Source: Myotis daubentonii
Taxonomy: Eukaryota > Chordata > Mammalia > Chiroptera > Vespertilionidae
Assembly (NCBI RefSeq): GCF_963259705.1
Contig: NC_081847.1
Coordinates: 89,732,546-89,796,545 of the forward strand
Reading direction: 5' to 3'
Length of the DNA: 64,000 nucleotides
Shown here piece by piece: positions 1-12,032 of the stretch. The number at the start of each line of letters is the position of its first letter. The first letter of the stretch is position 1. The notes below the pieces were generated by a model that ran no database searches, was not told the origin of the DNA, and saw only the letters and a list, made by a program, of their open reading frames with translations. A program made the translations under genes and the position numbers.

Positions 1-3000
1 CCTACTTTGGGTCAGATTCCATTGAACCACAATCAAAGCATCTCCAAGAACAAATAGATGTATTTTCCTCTTCAGAGATAAAGTCAGTGGTATTCTTAAC
101 GAGCATTTTCCTTTCCTTCTAGAAATGGGTGACATTGGACAGTCAGTGCTCAGACTTTAGACAACACCAACTTTCTTTCCAATGGGGGAGGGAGGTTGAA
201 GGGTCAGAAATGGTTAAATCCGGCTGTTTGCAGAGAAGGGTTAGGCTGCTCTTGCTGGTGACTCCACTCAGCAGGTGGCAGGGAAGGGAAATGAATCTAA
301 TGCAGTTGCAGAAGTTCTACCTGTTTCATCTCCTAGAAAACTGTTCTCACACTGACAGACAGTCTCTTGTAAAGGCTGAACTGATCCCAGGTTTCAAGTG
401 CCCACGCTAAGTTGTGGATATTGCTCATGGCACGGAGAATGTTAACCCCAGAGACCTTACCCTGTCATTATCCTGTTTGAGTCGCATCCTTACAACAGAT
501 TCCTGTGAGTGGAAAAGCACTAAACATTGTAAATACTTAATAACTCACTCTTACCTTTAGTCTACGTTAGACACGCACATCCATTTGTTATGGAATCAAT
601 TTACCCATTCAGCTTCGTTGCTACTTTTCCACCTGAAAGAGCCTCTGGTGTGAACAGAGATTAAACAAAGAGAATGAAGACCACAGCTTTGGGTCAGTGT
701 ACAGTCATTTGGAAGGGCAGCTGAGCTGCTCTCAGGCACAGCCTGAGCTTTTTATTCCCTAAGCTGTTTGCAAGGAGGAGTCCTTTCATGTTTTCATCTT
801 TTATTTACTCCTTTTAATAGTAATGTTGTAGTTCTGACATCAAAGACTATGCATTCTTTCTAGTCTGTCCTATTTTTGATCAAAATAAAACTAGAGGCTA
901 TTAGAGGGAGAAAGGAACAAAATATGTGGACAGTGCAGTGCTCTCCCAACGGGAGGATATCTACATGACAAGCCAGTACCTATACGTGATTCCTATAGCA
1001 TATAGCACACTGAGCCTTCGAGGTCAGTCTGTGTCCCACATGATGTTCTCTAGTTGCCATGGAAATTACTTGTTTTCATTGGGTAAGTGAGCGAATGGTC
1101 ACATCTGTTCTTGCTGAGCTCCCCTCCCCGTCCCCACCGAACAAGAACACAGGGAACGGATTCCCTTCTTAGGGCACAAAGATTTACGGGCAGAACTGTC
1201 TCCACATCAAGGAGAGACCATAAATCTCAGGTCAGAAAGTCATGCTTACCCTTGAATACCCTCCTTTTTTTCTGCCCAAATGTTCTCCTATTCTTCTATA
1301 AACACAACTAAATATGCATTTATCCGATGGGGAAAAAGAACATTCTCTTAGGCAATAAAGAAATACATGGGGTGTCTCCCCCAAATGTCACACACTTTAA
1401 CAGCTGGTAGCTCAATGTTGAAAATGAAATGTATTTTAACAAACACTGTCTTTATAATTATTCAAAGTGTGTGCATTTGCGGGGAGGACACTATATATAT
1501 ATTTGGATATGTAGTGAAGAAAGGGTAACTTGTACATTGGCACCAAGATTTTTCAGAATTTAATATAAAAGAGTAAAAGATTCTCTTGGATAAACTTAGC
1601 TGCATCTGTTTTTTGTTTGTTTGTTTACGCAAGTATATCTTTAATTGCTAAATTCCTCCAGGTACGTAAGACTGCAAATACCTCAATCCTGGTGCCAATT
1701 TGAACTAGCAGACCTTTTTGTACCTTGATAAATTTGTACTAGTCTCACTGAAACAAATAAAAGCTGAACTGTGTGGATTCTTTTCCATTTCCAGGAGAGA
1801 GAGAGAGAGAGAATATGAATGAGAAAGAGGATTCAGGCCGATATTCAACTCAACAAGAGTCATGCAGAAGACAATCTCTAGTATTTCTGCTATGTCCTTT
1901 TTATGTTTATTATTTTTTTCCTATATTGAATCTTATGTTAATGACTTGAAATGTTCTTCCAGTGCCTAAATAGCAAGATTGCTATGTCCTTTGTGACCCG
2001 AGAATCACAGGCGTCCTTCCGAGAGAAGAGCCAGCAGCAGCTGCTTGCATTTCCTCTAGATCAGGTACTTTCCTAGGGCCAAACTTCACATTCCTCTAAA
2101 ATGGTAGAACCTACTCTACATTTATTTTTGGCTAATTTTTTCCTGGGAGGGTCAGGTTAAATTCTCAAGATCTAGGAGATGGTGTTGTCCTAGATGATTT
2201 GACATTTTCTTGAATAATTCTAGGTAGATGAGGAAAGTTAGAAATTCTTAGGTATAGGAAATCCTATATTGGCCAACTGCACTCCATCTAATTAGAAAGT
2301 CAATTGGTTTTCCAGATATTTTTCCAGGATGTTAAGGCATAGAGTTTAAAAAGCAGAAGGTTCATGGTGGTAAAAAAATTTCTGAGAAAAAGCCAAACAC
2401 CTGTTCTCAAGCTGACTTCAGTGAAGACAAACCTCAAGAGAGAAAAGGAGCAAGATGGAAAAGTGAGCATCTGAGTCCGACAGCAGAGATGTGCTTAATC
2501 CACAGTGAGAGAATCCAGCAGTGGAATCCTACTTAAATTCAAAATTCAAGCTGTGCACCCACACAGGCAGGACATTCAAAGAGGTCTAGGCATGTGAGTA
2601 GAACTCTTTCTGAGGAGTTACTGTAGGCCTGAGCACAGTATCAGGTCTCGCGGGCTGAAACACAGTTCTAGGGCTAGGGTTGGGTTACACTTTATGGTTA
2701 TCCAAAGCAACCAAGAGCAGAAAGAGCTAAGGGGCGAGCTCAAGCCCTGACTAGAGAGCACTGAGGCCCAAGGAGAACATAATTCTGTCCTGAGCAATGC
2801 TTGAGCAGGAGGCTAGATGCAAGAGGCCAAATACAAGGTCAGAAATGAGGGGCACACTGGACTAGTGCAGGAAGTTGAGGCTGTAGGAAAGCGTAGCACA
2901 CCCTATGGAAGTAGAGGCTGTTAGAAGGGGGAGCATACCTTTTGGAAGGAAAGGCTGTTGGAAAGGAATTACTTGCAACAGGGTGAGCCTATTAGATGGC
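1..3000. other. No gene or clear repeat recognised
   Basis: AT-rich single-copy-looking DNA. I checked the short frames at 129-410 and 1087-1311 and saw no recognisable domain or exon-like context. A short (GA)n lies at 1796-1813. 2350-3000 is slightly richer in purines but unassigned. Confidence 0.6.
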
Positions 3001-3125
3001 AATTCCATGAAGGCAAGGATGGGGTTCTTCTAGTTTACATTTGTAGCCTCAGTGCCAAAACAGTGTCTAGCATAGCAAACACTCAATATTTGGTGAATGA
3101 ATGCATACATGAATGAATGGACAAT
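3001..3125 (+). mobile_element. L2 3' end
   Basis: ttccatgaaggcaaggatgg, cagtgccaaaacagtgtcta and actcaatatttggtgaatga are the conserved L2 3' end, followed by the (ATGA)n-like tail typical of L2. Confidence 0.8.
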
Positions 3126-3337
3126 GAATGACTAGTGAAGGACAGGGCAGGAAGAAATGGGTGGGAGAGGGTAGGCATGACTGAACTCAGGTGGTGAACA
3201 TGAGAGTGGACGTGTTCACACTGGGGCATGGTATAGAAAAAGAGACATTGAAAAGCTTGGAGGCGCTAAATCAAAGTTGTGTCCACTTCACAGTTTTTTG
3301 TTTCTTTGTTTTTTAAATTATTATTATTAATTATTCA

Positions 3338-3543
3338 AATATATTTTTTATTAATTTCAGAGAGGAGGGAGAGAGAGAGAGACAGAAACATCAATGATGA
3401 GGGAGAATCATTGATTGGCTGCCTCCTGCACACCCTCCACTGGGGATCCAGATCACAACCGGGCATGTGCCCTGACCAGGAATCGAACCGTGACCTCCTG
3501 GTTCACAGGTTGATGATCAACCACTGAGCCACCACCGCTGTAC
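3338..3543 (-). mobile_element. Ves SINE
   Basis: Reverse copy: aaatatattttttattaatttcag start on +, then gagagaaac-type region, gaatcattgattggctgcc, and the tRNA part with caggaatcgaaccgtgacc (B box) and cactgagccac (A box). Belongs to the subfamily with 'ATGAACCAGGAGGTCA'-type tRNA sequence. Confidence 0.9.
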
Positions 3544-3768
3544 CATTTCAAAGTTTTTAAAGGAGAAGGTCCTAGTTCACCTTCATAGGATCAAAATATT
3601 GCACTTCGTTATCTCATAGGCCTTGGGTTCAACTGGATGTGGCCTTGCATGTCATAGTTCTGTATTTATTAATTGATCTGAGGCAAGTTACCTAAACTTC
3701 TTGATTCCCAGTTCCCTTATTTATAAAAACTGGAAGATTATAATTACCTGAAAACATATTTGTGAGCA

Positions 3769-3957
3769 TCTATAATAATAAAAGTGTAATATGCTAATTA
3801 GTCCAGATGTCCTTCCGGATGTCCTTCTGGACAACCTTCCAGACGAAGCCGGGGCTGTGAGGGGAGCCCGGGTCCCGGGTGCCAGAGGGAAGCCGGTGCC
3901 CGCAGCCAGGGGGAGGAAGGACAACTCTTGCATGAGTTTCGTGCATCGGGCCTCTAG
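3769..3957 (+). mobile_element. Non-autonomous Helitron (HeliBat-type), 189 bp
   Basis: Starts TCTATAATAATAAAAG after a host A and ends with the gcctCTAG terminus before a host T, the A|T insertion site used by Helitrons. The 3' hairpin is present but decayed (tgcatgagtttcgtgca). There is no TSD, as expected for rolling-circle transposons. The GC-rich interior has no coding capacity. Confidence 0.85.
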
Positions 3958-6718
3958 TTAAATATAAAGGGCCTCGAATCATTTCATATAGATGTTCAAC
4001 TGATGCTTTCTCTTTCCAATGCTAGCTGCTCCTCCTGCCCTCTCCACGGGGCTCCACTCATTATTAGGCCATTTTATTCCAATTCAGACTATATTTTCTT
4101 TGCTAATGAAAAAAGTAAACCATTGAAACAAATAATAGCAAAAATAGCACATCTGAATTTTAAAGGGAATTCTGGCAAATAAATTCTGGACGAAGTGGAT
4201 AATTTCAAAGACTAGAGCGAGTCAGAACAAATAACACAAGACAAACAATGGGAACAAACATCCGTGGTGAAGAACTGAAAGTCTCAAGTTGTTCTTGCAC
4301 AGTACGCTTGCGTCCTTGCTAGTCATAAATTTATATTTGCACAATAAACATGTAAATTAGGGTTTCAAATGATGTTATTAACATTAATCCATCCTTACAA
4401 TTGGCTATATTTTCCCCTATTTTCAGACGTATAAGCAAGTTAAAGTTACAAAAGAAATTAGGTATTCTTTGCCTCTAAGCTTGATAGATTTTTCTGAGGG
4501 AAACCTCAATGGTTTATTTAAACCAATTCTCTTGGTAAAATTAAATTTTAATTACCAAATTGTTATTTGATGCTTTAGCCACATAGATTAAAGCATTTTG
4601 GCACATAAGATTTATAAACTTTTAAAAGAGCATTATTAGCTCAATTGTTAAATAGCATGGTAGTTGTCTTTCATTTGTATGAGCCAATAAAAAAATGAAC
4701 GTTTTATTCAATAGTACATTTTTACATTAATTTTAATTGACTAAAAGTATCCCCTTGATTCCTCAGCATATTCATCAAAATATTATGACAATGACAGAGG
4801 GAAAGAGATTATCCTATTTAAAATACTGGTAATAACAAAGTTACTCTGAACCAAGTTTTATTAGATATGCCCGATAATTATCCTTTACCAAAGTATATAT
4901 TCCTTTACAATGCCAAGAAGATACAATGAATTCACTGCCATATTCGGCCCAAATGAACTGACAGTAACTATAATAAATACTTGAAGATAGCATAATGGAG
5001 AACTCTTTATGAAGTTACCTCTCTGTATCCTATTTCTGAATTAAAATAGTCTAGTTCAAGTGAGAGGAAAATAAAACACAAGCTGTAGACTAAGTAAAGC
5101 GCAGTGCTGTCCCTTGAGATTTTAGATTTCCTTGTTGTAGGACTGGAGTGGCCATGTCCCCTGCCCAGCCTGCCCAGTGGCCATCACCACAGTCTGCAAC
5201 ATAACTAGGATGTGAAGTGTTTCCTCACTTTGCTTACTCTATTTTTATTCTACTCCAATTAAGTCAGCTGTGAGTGAAAGCTGTTTCTGGCAATTTCTTA
5301 AATTTAACTCCTAATGTGCCTTCAGAAATGACAAAGCTTGTTCTTCTTTTAGCTAAAATTGTTCTCTAAGAAAATACTTTCTCTCCAGCTGTGAAATTGA
5401 TTGATGTTTTTAAAATCCCCAAGGAATGTCTGCTGGCAGCTGAGGTTGCTGTTTGAAAGAAATAGATGTCGTATGTGTTTTTGTGTAAAGAAATGTTCAA
5501 GATTTCTACTTGAAAGAGCAGAATTACTAGGTATGAGGTACTGAAAATCAATGCCATTAATCAACATTTTAACACTGATTTTAATTACTGCTTAAATATC
5601 TCTAAACTTAATTATTTAAAATGAAATAGCTATGATCTAAATGCTGTATGTTTTAGAAGGCTGTTTAAAGCCAGAAATAACCATTAAGAAACGACTTAAT
5701 AGGTATTAAGTACATGGGAATATCTATAGGCCTACATTGGCATATCTGTTTCATGGAAAGAAAGGGGAAGGAATCCAAGGGCACAGAGAGGAGTAAAAAA
5801 CCATCAGTAAGGTCAGCCACGAGGAAGGAGGAGCACCTTACTTTGCCCTTAAGAGTGACTGTTGTCACTTGAGTTGAACCATGTCCATTTGCCCATCTCC
5901 AATTGTGACATTTTTCAACAATGCAAGGTAGGGGTGAGAGGTAGCTTTAGGCACCTCCCCACACACTCTCTACCAGGTTGTAAGTTTTAATAAATGCATG
6001 TCTTCAGACAACTTCTACCACAATTGAATATTCATTAGCCGGCAAAGCGTAAGAGTACGAACTATTCTTTTGGACTTGGGGAAGTCCCACTTCTCGATCC
6101 TCAAGGAATTGTGCTAAGTACTTCGCATGAAACTTTTATTGGAGGCAGATGCTGCAATATTCTAACATCATGATCAGATAATCATCTAGTCAGATGGGGA
6201 ACAGGATTCACATGCCTAAATGAACTAACAGTAACAACTATAATAAATATTTCAAAATAAAATTATCACATAAACATTTTCTGAAGTGAAATGATCTCTG
6301 TGCTTATTGTGTTGGTGAGCAAAAACGATCCAGTTGAAATGAAAGGTGAATAAACGAAGGAAAAGGCAGAGCAGAACAGAGTTCAAGCAGCCTCCATCTC
6401 CTTTCTAGAGAATCTGTAAACCCCGCCAGGCAACAGGGAAGATACTTGTACAATATTACCAGCAACCCGGTTTGGGATTGCATATTTAGTACATTACGGG
6501 CAACACAAATTTTAAGGATATCAACTTCCTGACCATGAACTTCCACATATACCATTTCCTAAAATCATGTAGACTCTTCTTTGTCACCTGCCTCTCACCT
6601 GTCCAGAAGCTCACTATGGTGCAATGCCACGGGGTCATCAAATCTGGGTAGTAAACAAGGGACAATACAAAATAATGTTTGTTTGTTGTGGTTGTTGTTT
6701 TTTTTTTTGGGGGGGGGG
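3958..6718. other. No gene or repeat recognised
   Basis: 2.8 kb of AT-rich sequence without any Ves, Helitron or hAT ends. Two similar phrases about 1.3 kb apart (aatgaactgacagtaactataataaata near 4952 and aatgaactaacagtaacaactataataaata near 6220) suggest a short dispersed repeat, otherwise unexplained. Confidence 0.55.
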
Positions 6719-6729
6719 AGTGTCCTTTA

Positions 6730-6945
6730 TTTATTTTTAAATATATTTTTATTGATTTCAGAAAGGAAGGGAGAGAGAGATAGAAACATCAATGAGAGAG
6801 AATCATGGATCAGCTGCCTCCTGCATGCCCCCCAGTGGAGATGGAACCCTCAACCCAGGCATATGCCCTGACTGTGAATCGAACCAGCAACCTCTTGGTT
6901 CATGGGTCGATGCTCAACCACTGAGCAACACCACCCAGGTGGGGT
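6730..6945 (-). mobile_element. Ves SINE with 11-bp TSD
   Basis: Reverse copy flanked by agtgtccttta (6719-6729 and 6946-6956). B-box complement at 'gaatcgaaccagcaacc', A-box complement at 'accactgagcaac'. Same tRNA-type subfamily as 3338-3543. Confidence 0.92.
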
Positions 6946-6964
6946 AGTGTCCTTTAAATATCAA

Positions 6965-8141
6965 TCAAGGCACTTAGCTTGTACCTTTCCTGTTTTCTAA
7001 TATAGTTTTTCTCATTAAGTTGGCACATATTCCCTACCCCCTCTTCTATTTTCTGAAACATGTTGTGCAGGAATGGCATTATTTCTTATGAAATAGTTCA
7101 TAGAATTTATCACTGAACCCATCTGGGACAGGGTCTTTTTTGGGAAAGCTTTTTACATATAAGTTCTATGTTTTAAAGAGACATGTAACTATTCAGATTT
7201 TCTATTTTTTTCCATTGGATGCTTGTTTTTAAAACTTTTATGGTGCATTTATATGCTTTTTCTTCTTTCTTGAGCTTCCTACTAATGCATGCCCCTTCTG
7301 CTGCTCAATTCTCAGGTGTTCTCCGCAGGTCCTCTCTCCGGCTGATTGAAACACACATTGTGCATCTCTGTGTGAGTTCTGTGGAATATTCCATTTGCAC
7401 TTTCTGGGCCATTCAGTGAATGGACTTGATGATTTCTGGAGCCCTCTCCATGCATGGTTGCTCCTCTTCATTATAACGCCTCCACGCGGATGTCTCTCTC
7501 CTCTGTAAGACACCTGGGGCTTGGGCCTCCTTCCCCGTGTTGCCAATCAGAAAGGTCTTCAGGCAAAAAGCTGGGGAGACAGCAGGACAGAGCAAGACAG
7601 ATTGTACTTTGTTAGCGTATATTAGTAGGTTTCCCAAGAGTGGTTTATCCAAACCAGATTTCTTTTGGCTATTTGTCTGATAAAATGCTTCCACTTCTCA
7701 AAAAGTTTCCACCTTTGCATGTGTTTATTCTTTAGATCTTTCTCTTGTAAACAGCCCATACTTTGATTTTTGTTCTTTGAAAATCCCATCAGAATATGTG
7801 TCTTAAATTTTGAGTTTAGAAAATGCACATTTACGTTATTTCCTAATATATTTGTATCTAGTTCTAAGGTTTGGATTTTTATCTCACTACATGTTTTTCA
7901 TGTCCACTTTAACACTTTTTTTAGTTCTTGTCTTCCACTGTTATCTATAGCTCTCCTCTCTAACAAGATGATACCCTGGCTCATCCCTTTATCACCCTCC
8001 CTTCCTTTTTAGTTTGATGTTATACAGATTTTAATTCTGGGGAATTTCTTTTTCTCTGATGCTCACTGTATTTTTAAGAAAACAAACTTTACTGACATAT
8101 CTAATGTCTTCTTACTATTTCTGTAGCATCTCATAGACTTA
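6965..8141 (-). mobile_element. Old L1 fragment(s), ORF2 antisense
   Basis: On + it reads as the complement of L1 ORF2: ttcatagaatttatcactga, cccatctgggacagggtctt (reverse transcriptase region) and, further right, ctcttgtaaacagcccatac (5' part of ORF2). Many stops; the middle (7290-7640) is not clearly L1. A Helitron follows immediately. Confidence 0.6.
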
Positions 8142-8382
8142 TCCTCTATAATAAAAGGGCAATATGCAAATTGACCTAATGGCAAAATGACCAGAATGAC
8201 CATGGCCCCTCCCCCCAGCCAACCCTACCCCCGAGCAGGCACCCCTACTCCAATTGGGGGTGGGGCCAGCTTGCAAACCACCTGCAGCCCCTCACCCCAG
8301 CTGGCCCATCCCCTGGTGGCCCCCATCCGGCACAGGCCAGCTGGACCCCACCAGTGCACGAATTCGTGCACCAGGCCTCTAG
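8142..8382 (+). mobile_element. Non-autonomous Helitron with perfect 3' hairpin, 241 bp
   Basis: Starts TCCTCTATAATAAAAGGG and ends ggcctCTAG between host A (8141) and T (8383). The subterminal hairpin at 8354-8371 is a perfect 18-bp palindrome (gtgcacgaattcgtgcac). The middle is C-rich. It sits in antisense L1 sequence, 36 bp upstream of a Ves SINE. Confidence 0.9.
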
Positions 8383-8418
8383 TCAAAAGAGAAAAATGTT
8401 ATTTAAAATGCTATTTTA

Positions 8419-8632
8419 GCCCTGACCAGTTTGGCTCAGTGGACAGAGCATCAGCCTGCAGACTGAGGGGTCCCAGGTTCAATTCCGGTCAAGGCATGTA
8501 CCTGGGTTGCGGGCACATCCCCAGTGGGGGGTGTGCAGGAGGCAGCTGATCGATGTTTCTCTCTCATCAATGTTTCTAGCTCTCTGTCTCTCTCCCTTCC
8601 TCTCTGTAAAAAATCAATAAAATATATTTTAA
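8419..8632 (+). mobile_element. Ves SINE with 14-bp TSD
   Basis: Full forward copy: GCCCTGACCAGTTTGGCTCAG start (A box tggctcagtgg), B box ggttcaattcc at 8476-8486, T/C-rich 3' part, and an aatcaataaaatatatttt tail. TSD aaaatgctatttta at 8405-8418 and 8633-8646. Subfamily with 'GACTGAGGGGTCCC'. Confidence 0.95.
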
Positions 8633-8811
8633 AAAATGCTATTTTATAAACATCCAAACTTATTTTCAAAGAGTCTTTTTTGAGAAAAGCTTAAGGTTTG
8701 GCACTCATGTGAGTATTTCTTTTTATCATGTTTTAATGTTCAAATTAGTTTGGTTGAGTCTAAGCATCCATGATCAAATTTCTTTCTTTCCATTCTCTTG
8801 CAATACTGTTC

Positions 8812-9396
8812 TGCTGGAAGCCAGTCCATCCTTGCTGCTTGATACAGCCGCTGCAGGGAAGAAACATCTGCACAGCATATGTTTCAAGGGGCCTGGCGTA
8901 TATGGCATACTGTTCTTAATATGTTTGCTCCCCTTCTTAGTGCTATGTGTTTTAACCAAGGTCACCTCTTCGAGAAAGGTTGTTTCCCCAGGTGGGGATT
9001 TTTCCCTGGAGTTAGGGATTAACAGGACTAAGGAAGGGAATAAATCAGTAAAACCCCTCAACTAAATACCAGGCGGGTAGTTAATCACCTTAACTATGAA
9101 CAATCACACTTAAGCTATTTAGGATAATCTCCTTCAGCTACTTCCTTGTAGCTTAACAGAACAATAGTGTAGTGACCTTGGAATAGAGATAACAAATGCC
9201 CTAACCTTTGGAATAGAATGGATAGGATTAAAATCAAATGGTATAAATACAGATGTAACAGGAGAATAAAGAGAGAACCTGGCTGGAGAACCTGGCTATG
9301 CTGATCAACAGAACCCTGTCTCCATGTCATTCCTTCTTTGCCGACTCCATCCACACCTTTGGGAACCCCTGGACCTGCTGTGGTTGGACCCCAACA
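8812..9396 (+). mobile_element. Solo LTR of an endogenous retrovirus, 585 bp, 6-bp TSD
   Basis: Starts TGCTGGAAG and ends CCAACA, flanked by CTGTTC on both sides (8806-8811, 9397-9402). A TATAAAT box (9242-9248) and AATAAA signal (9265-9270) set the plus orientation. The 6-bp TSD fits class II (ERVK/betaretrovirus-like) integration. No internal viral genes remain, so it is the product of LTR-LTR recombination. Confidence 0.8.
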
Positions 9397-9640
9397 CTGT
9401 TCCATCTTCATGCTGCTCCAGTGATGTTGTTGAAAAATGAGTTGTTGATCTGATAGTTTTCCTTGATATTCTCTTTCTTTCTAAAGCTTTTAGCAGTTTC
9501 TTAATGTCTTGGATATATTCTTTAATTCCCAGGTATTTCCCCTCCCACACACTTACTAATTTATCCCCTTCAACAATCTATGAACTCTTACAATATGAAT
9601 TATTATTTTTTTAATTCCAGGAAATTTTTTTCTATTATTA

Positions 9641-9892
9641 TTTTTTAAATTAATTGATTTTGAGAGAGAGAGAGAGAGAGAAGAAGAAGAAGAAGAAGGA
9701 GGAGGAGGAGGAGGAGGAGGAGGAGGAGGAAGGAGGGAGAGGGAGAGAGAAACATCAATTGGCTGCCTCCTGCATACCCCCTACAGGGGATGAAGCCCAC
9801 AACCCAGGCATGTGCCCTGATTGGGAACTGAACCAGTGACTTCTCTGTGCATGGCACGATGCTCAACCAACTGAGCAACACTGACCAGGGCT
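9641..9892 (-). mobile_element. Ves SINE with expanded purine microsatellite
   Basis: Reverse copy with TSD of the tttctattattwtt kind on both sides. Its purine-rich segment has grown into (GA)n(GAA)n(GGA)n at 9661-9733. The tRNA-derived part ends cactgaccagggc. Confidence 0.88.
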
Positions 9893-11689
9893 GTCTTTCT
9901 ATTATTTTTAAAAATATTCCCTCCTTTGAGTTTCTATTATGCTTTCCTTTTTGGGTTTCCATTATCTGTATTTTTTAAAAAATCTACTTTCTATATATCT
10001 TAACATTTAATAAATATTTTCTTTATTTTTTTTCTAGTGGCATAATGGCTATTATTTCACTCCTTAAACTCTCATTTTCCAAACCTCCTAGACCATGGTT
10101 CCCAATGTGGGGTGTGTGCAATTTAATTTTTAAGGCGGGGTAATTCAGAATGAGTTATTAACAGTGAATTTTTTGCATTTCTTATGGTTCTAAGGACCTC
10201 ATATACAGTATATAAATATATATTGTGACATATTTATGCATTTCAGTTCTTGATTATATGTTTTGAAACTTTGCTATTTTTTCATATCACTTCATATTAT
10301 TATTATTTTTAACAATTTATTAGTGATTTCTTCCTCAGTACTTCAACTCTCCTTTCCTTGTTTTATTTTCCTCTGTCATGGGTGCCATGTTCTTTGGAAG
10401 CTTGTTTAGACCAAGTTAATGGCCTTTTATGCTTCCTCCATGTGAATAAGAGTTCACTTTTTGAATAATAAGAATTATATGTCACAGGAAGGCATCAGGA
10501 TTTTAGAGATGCTTCGGGGTGGGGGGCATGGCCAAAAAAAGGTTGGAAACCACTCTCCTAGATGCTTTCCTCAAACAGGGCAAATATTTTCTTTTTCTTT
10601 AGTTTTTACAAGGGGGTCTTGCAAATACTAATTTCTCCCTGTTATACTTGTACCAATGTATATCAGTATAAATATTGTGGCCTATATATCAACTACCTTA
10701 CTTTTCAAATCATTTTTACTCTTTGTTCTTTTAATGTGTTCTTATTCTGGTTCACATTTAAAATACTGTGCTTCTCTTTTAATGTACTTTAGTTTGTTTA
10801 TTAGATTTAGTTATAATATGTGATTTGTTTGTTCTAATGCTTCTATTTCTGAATGACTTTATGCAGTGCATTCCTTTAAAAAAAATAGTTTCTCTAAATA
10901 TCTTGTTATGTCATTCTGTGGAAGTTATTTCCTGGGGAGGTATCAGACACCCGCCAGGTCCGAAGAATGGCAGGTCAGGTCTCAGGGTGTAAAGCACGGT
11001 GCTCTCCCAGGAAGGAGCACAGACGTGGTCTGTGACTACAGAGGTCCGGACACCCGCCATCACCCTTCATCTCACTTCTCATGAGAGTTTCCATTTTGTC
11101 TTTTGGGTAGAAACCAAATTAAGAGAGATGACTCTTTCGGTTGTTCTGTTAGCTATTGAAGGAGGTGCATTAACATCTTTTGATAAAATTATTGATGTTT
11201 AGGCCACCAATTTTTTTGCCAGGTTTTGCTTGACATATTTTCAAATATGCAATAGTGCACCCATGGACTTAGACTCTCTCTGGCTCTCTGATGGATCGTC
11301 TCCTTATCATTGTCAAATGTCCCCTTTATCATTATGTAATGTTTCTCATTATCTCTGGTAATTTTCCTTTTTCTGAAGTCTGCTTTGTGTGACTATCCCA
11401 CATTTTTTATCATTGTTAGCATGGAATATCTTTCCCCATTCATTTCCTTTTAACCCATCTGTGTCTTCATATTAACGTAGGTATATGTAGACAACATGTA
11501 GCCGGGTATTCCTTTTCTTTCCTTCCCCATTCTGACTGTCTCTGTCTTCTATTTGACATATTTTGTCCACTCACATTTAAAGTTATCCTTGATACAGCTG
11601 CATTAATATGGACCATGTTTCTAAGAATTTCTTATTCATTATCATTCTTCTTTCTATAAAATCTTCCCCTCACTTTCTTCATTCTCTGG
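9893..11689 (-). mobile_element. Old L1 fragment, ORF2 5' region antisense, with nested hAT
   Basis: Clear between 11290 and 11690: ctctggtaattttccttttt, ctgaagtctgctttgtgtga, aacccatctgtgtcttcata and tagacaacatgtagccgg are the complement of the ORF2 endonuclease N-terminal region. The left part is less certain and holds the hAT at 10093-10554. It is an inactive fossil. Confidence 0.65.
10093..10554. mobile_element. Unclassified hAT MITE, 462 bp, 8-bp TSD
   Basis: TSD CTCCTAGA at 10085-10092 and 10555-10562. Ends ccatggttcccaa and ttggaaaccact are inverted repeats of a CAGTGGTTTCCAA-type hAT terminus. Neither end keeps the full CAG, so it is older than the other nhATs. The interior is AT-rich with no open frame. 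I do not recognise the family. Confidence 0.75.
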
Positions 11690-11708
11690 CTTAAATTGAG
11701 TATTTTTT

Positions 11709-12015
11709 AAGTATTTTTTTAAAATTATAGTGTAGATTTAATACTATTTTGCATTAGTTTCAGGTGTACAATCATATACTTTACAAAGTGGTCCCCCTGG
11801 TATCTCCAGTACCCACCATACATAGTTATTACAATATTATTGACTATATTCCCTATGCTGTACTTTACATCCCATGACTATTTTGTAATTAGCAATTGGT
11901 ACTTCTCAATCCCTTCACCTTTTTCACCATGTCTCCCAACCCCCCTCTCCTTTGGCTACCATCGTTCTGTTCTCTGTATCCGTGAGTCTGTTTCTGTTTG
12001 TTCATTTATATTGGT
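11709..12015 (-). mobile_element. 5'-truncated younger L1 tail with TSD
   Basis: About 300 bp of L1 3' UTR in reverse (gcattagtttcaggtgtaca, gctgtactttacatcccatg, ctttggctaccatcgttctg) with a T-rich start. Flanks cttaaattgagtatttttt (11690-11708) and cttaattgagtattttt (12016-12032) are the TSD. It landed inside the older L1. Confidence 0.8.
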
Positions 12016-12032
12016 CTTAATTGAGTATTTTT

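Noticed and set aside
8476..8486. tRNA gene based on A and B box motifs
   Set aside because: The boxes belong to Ves SINEs; no clover-leaf with acceptor stem pairing, and the same motif recurs in every Ves copy.
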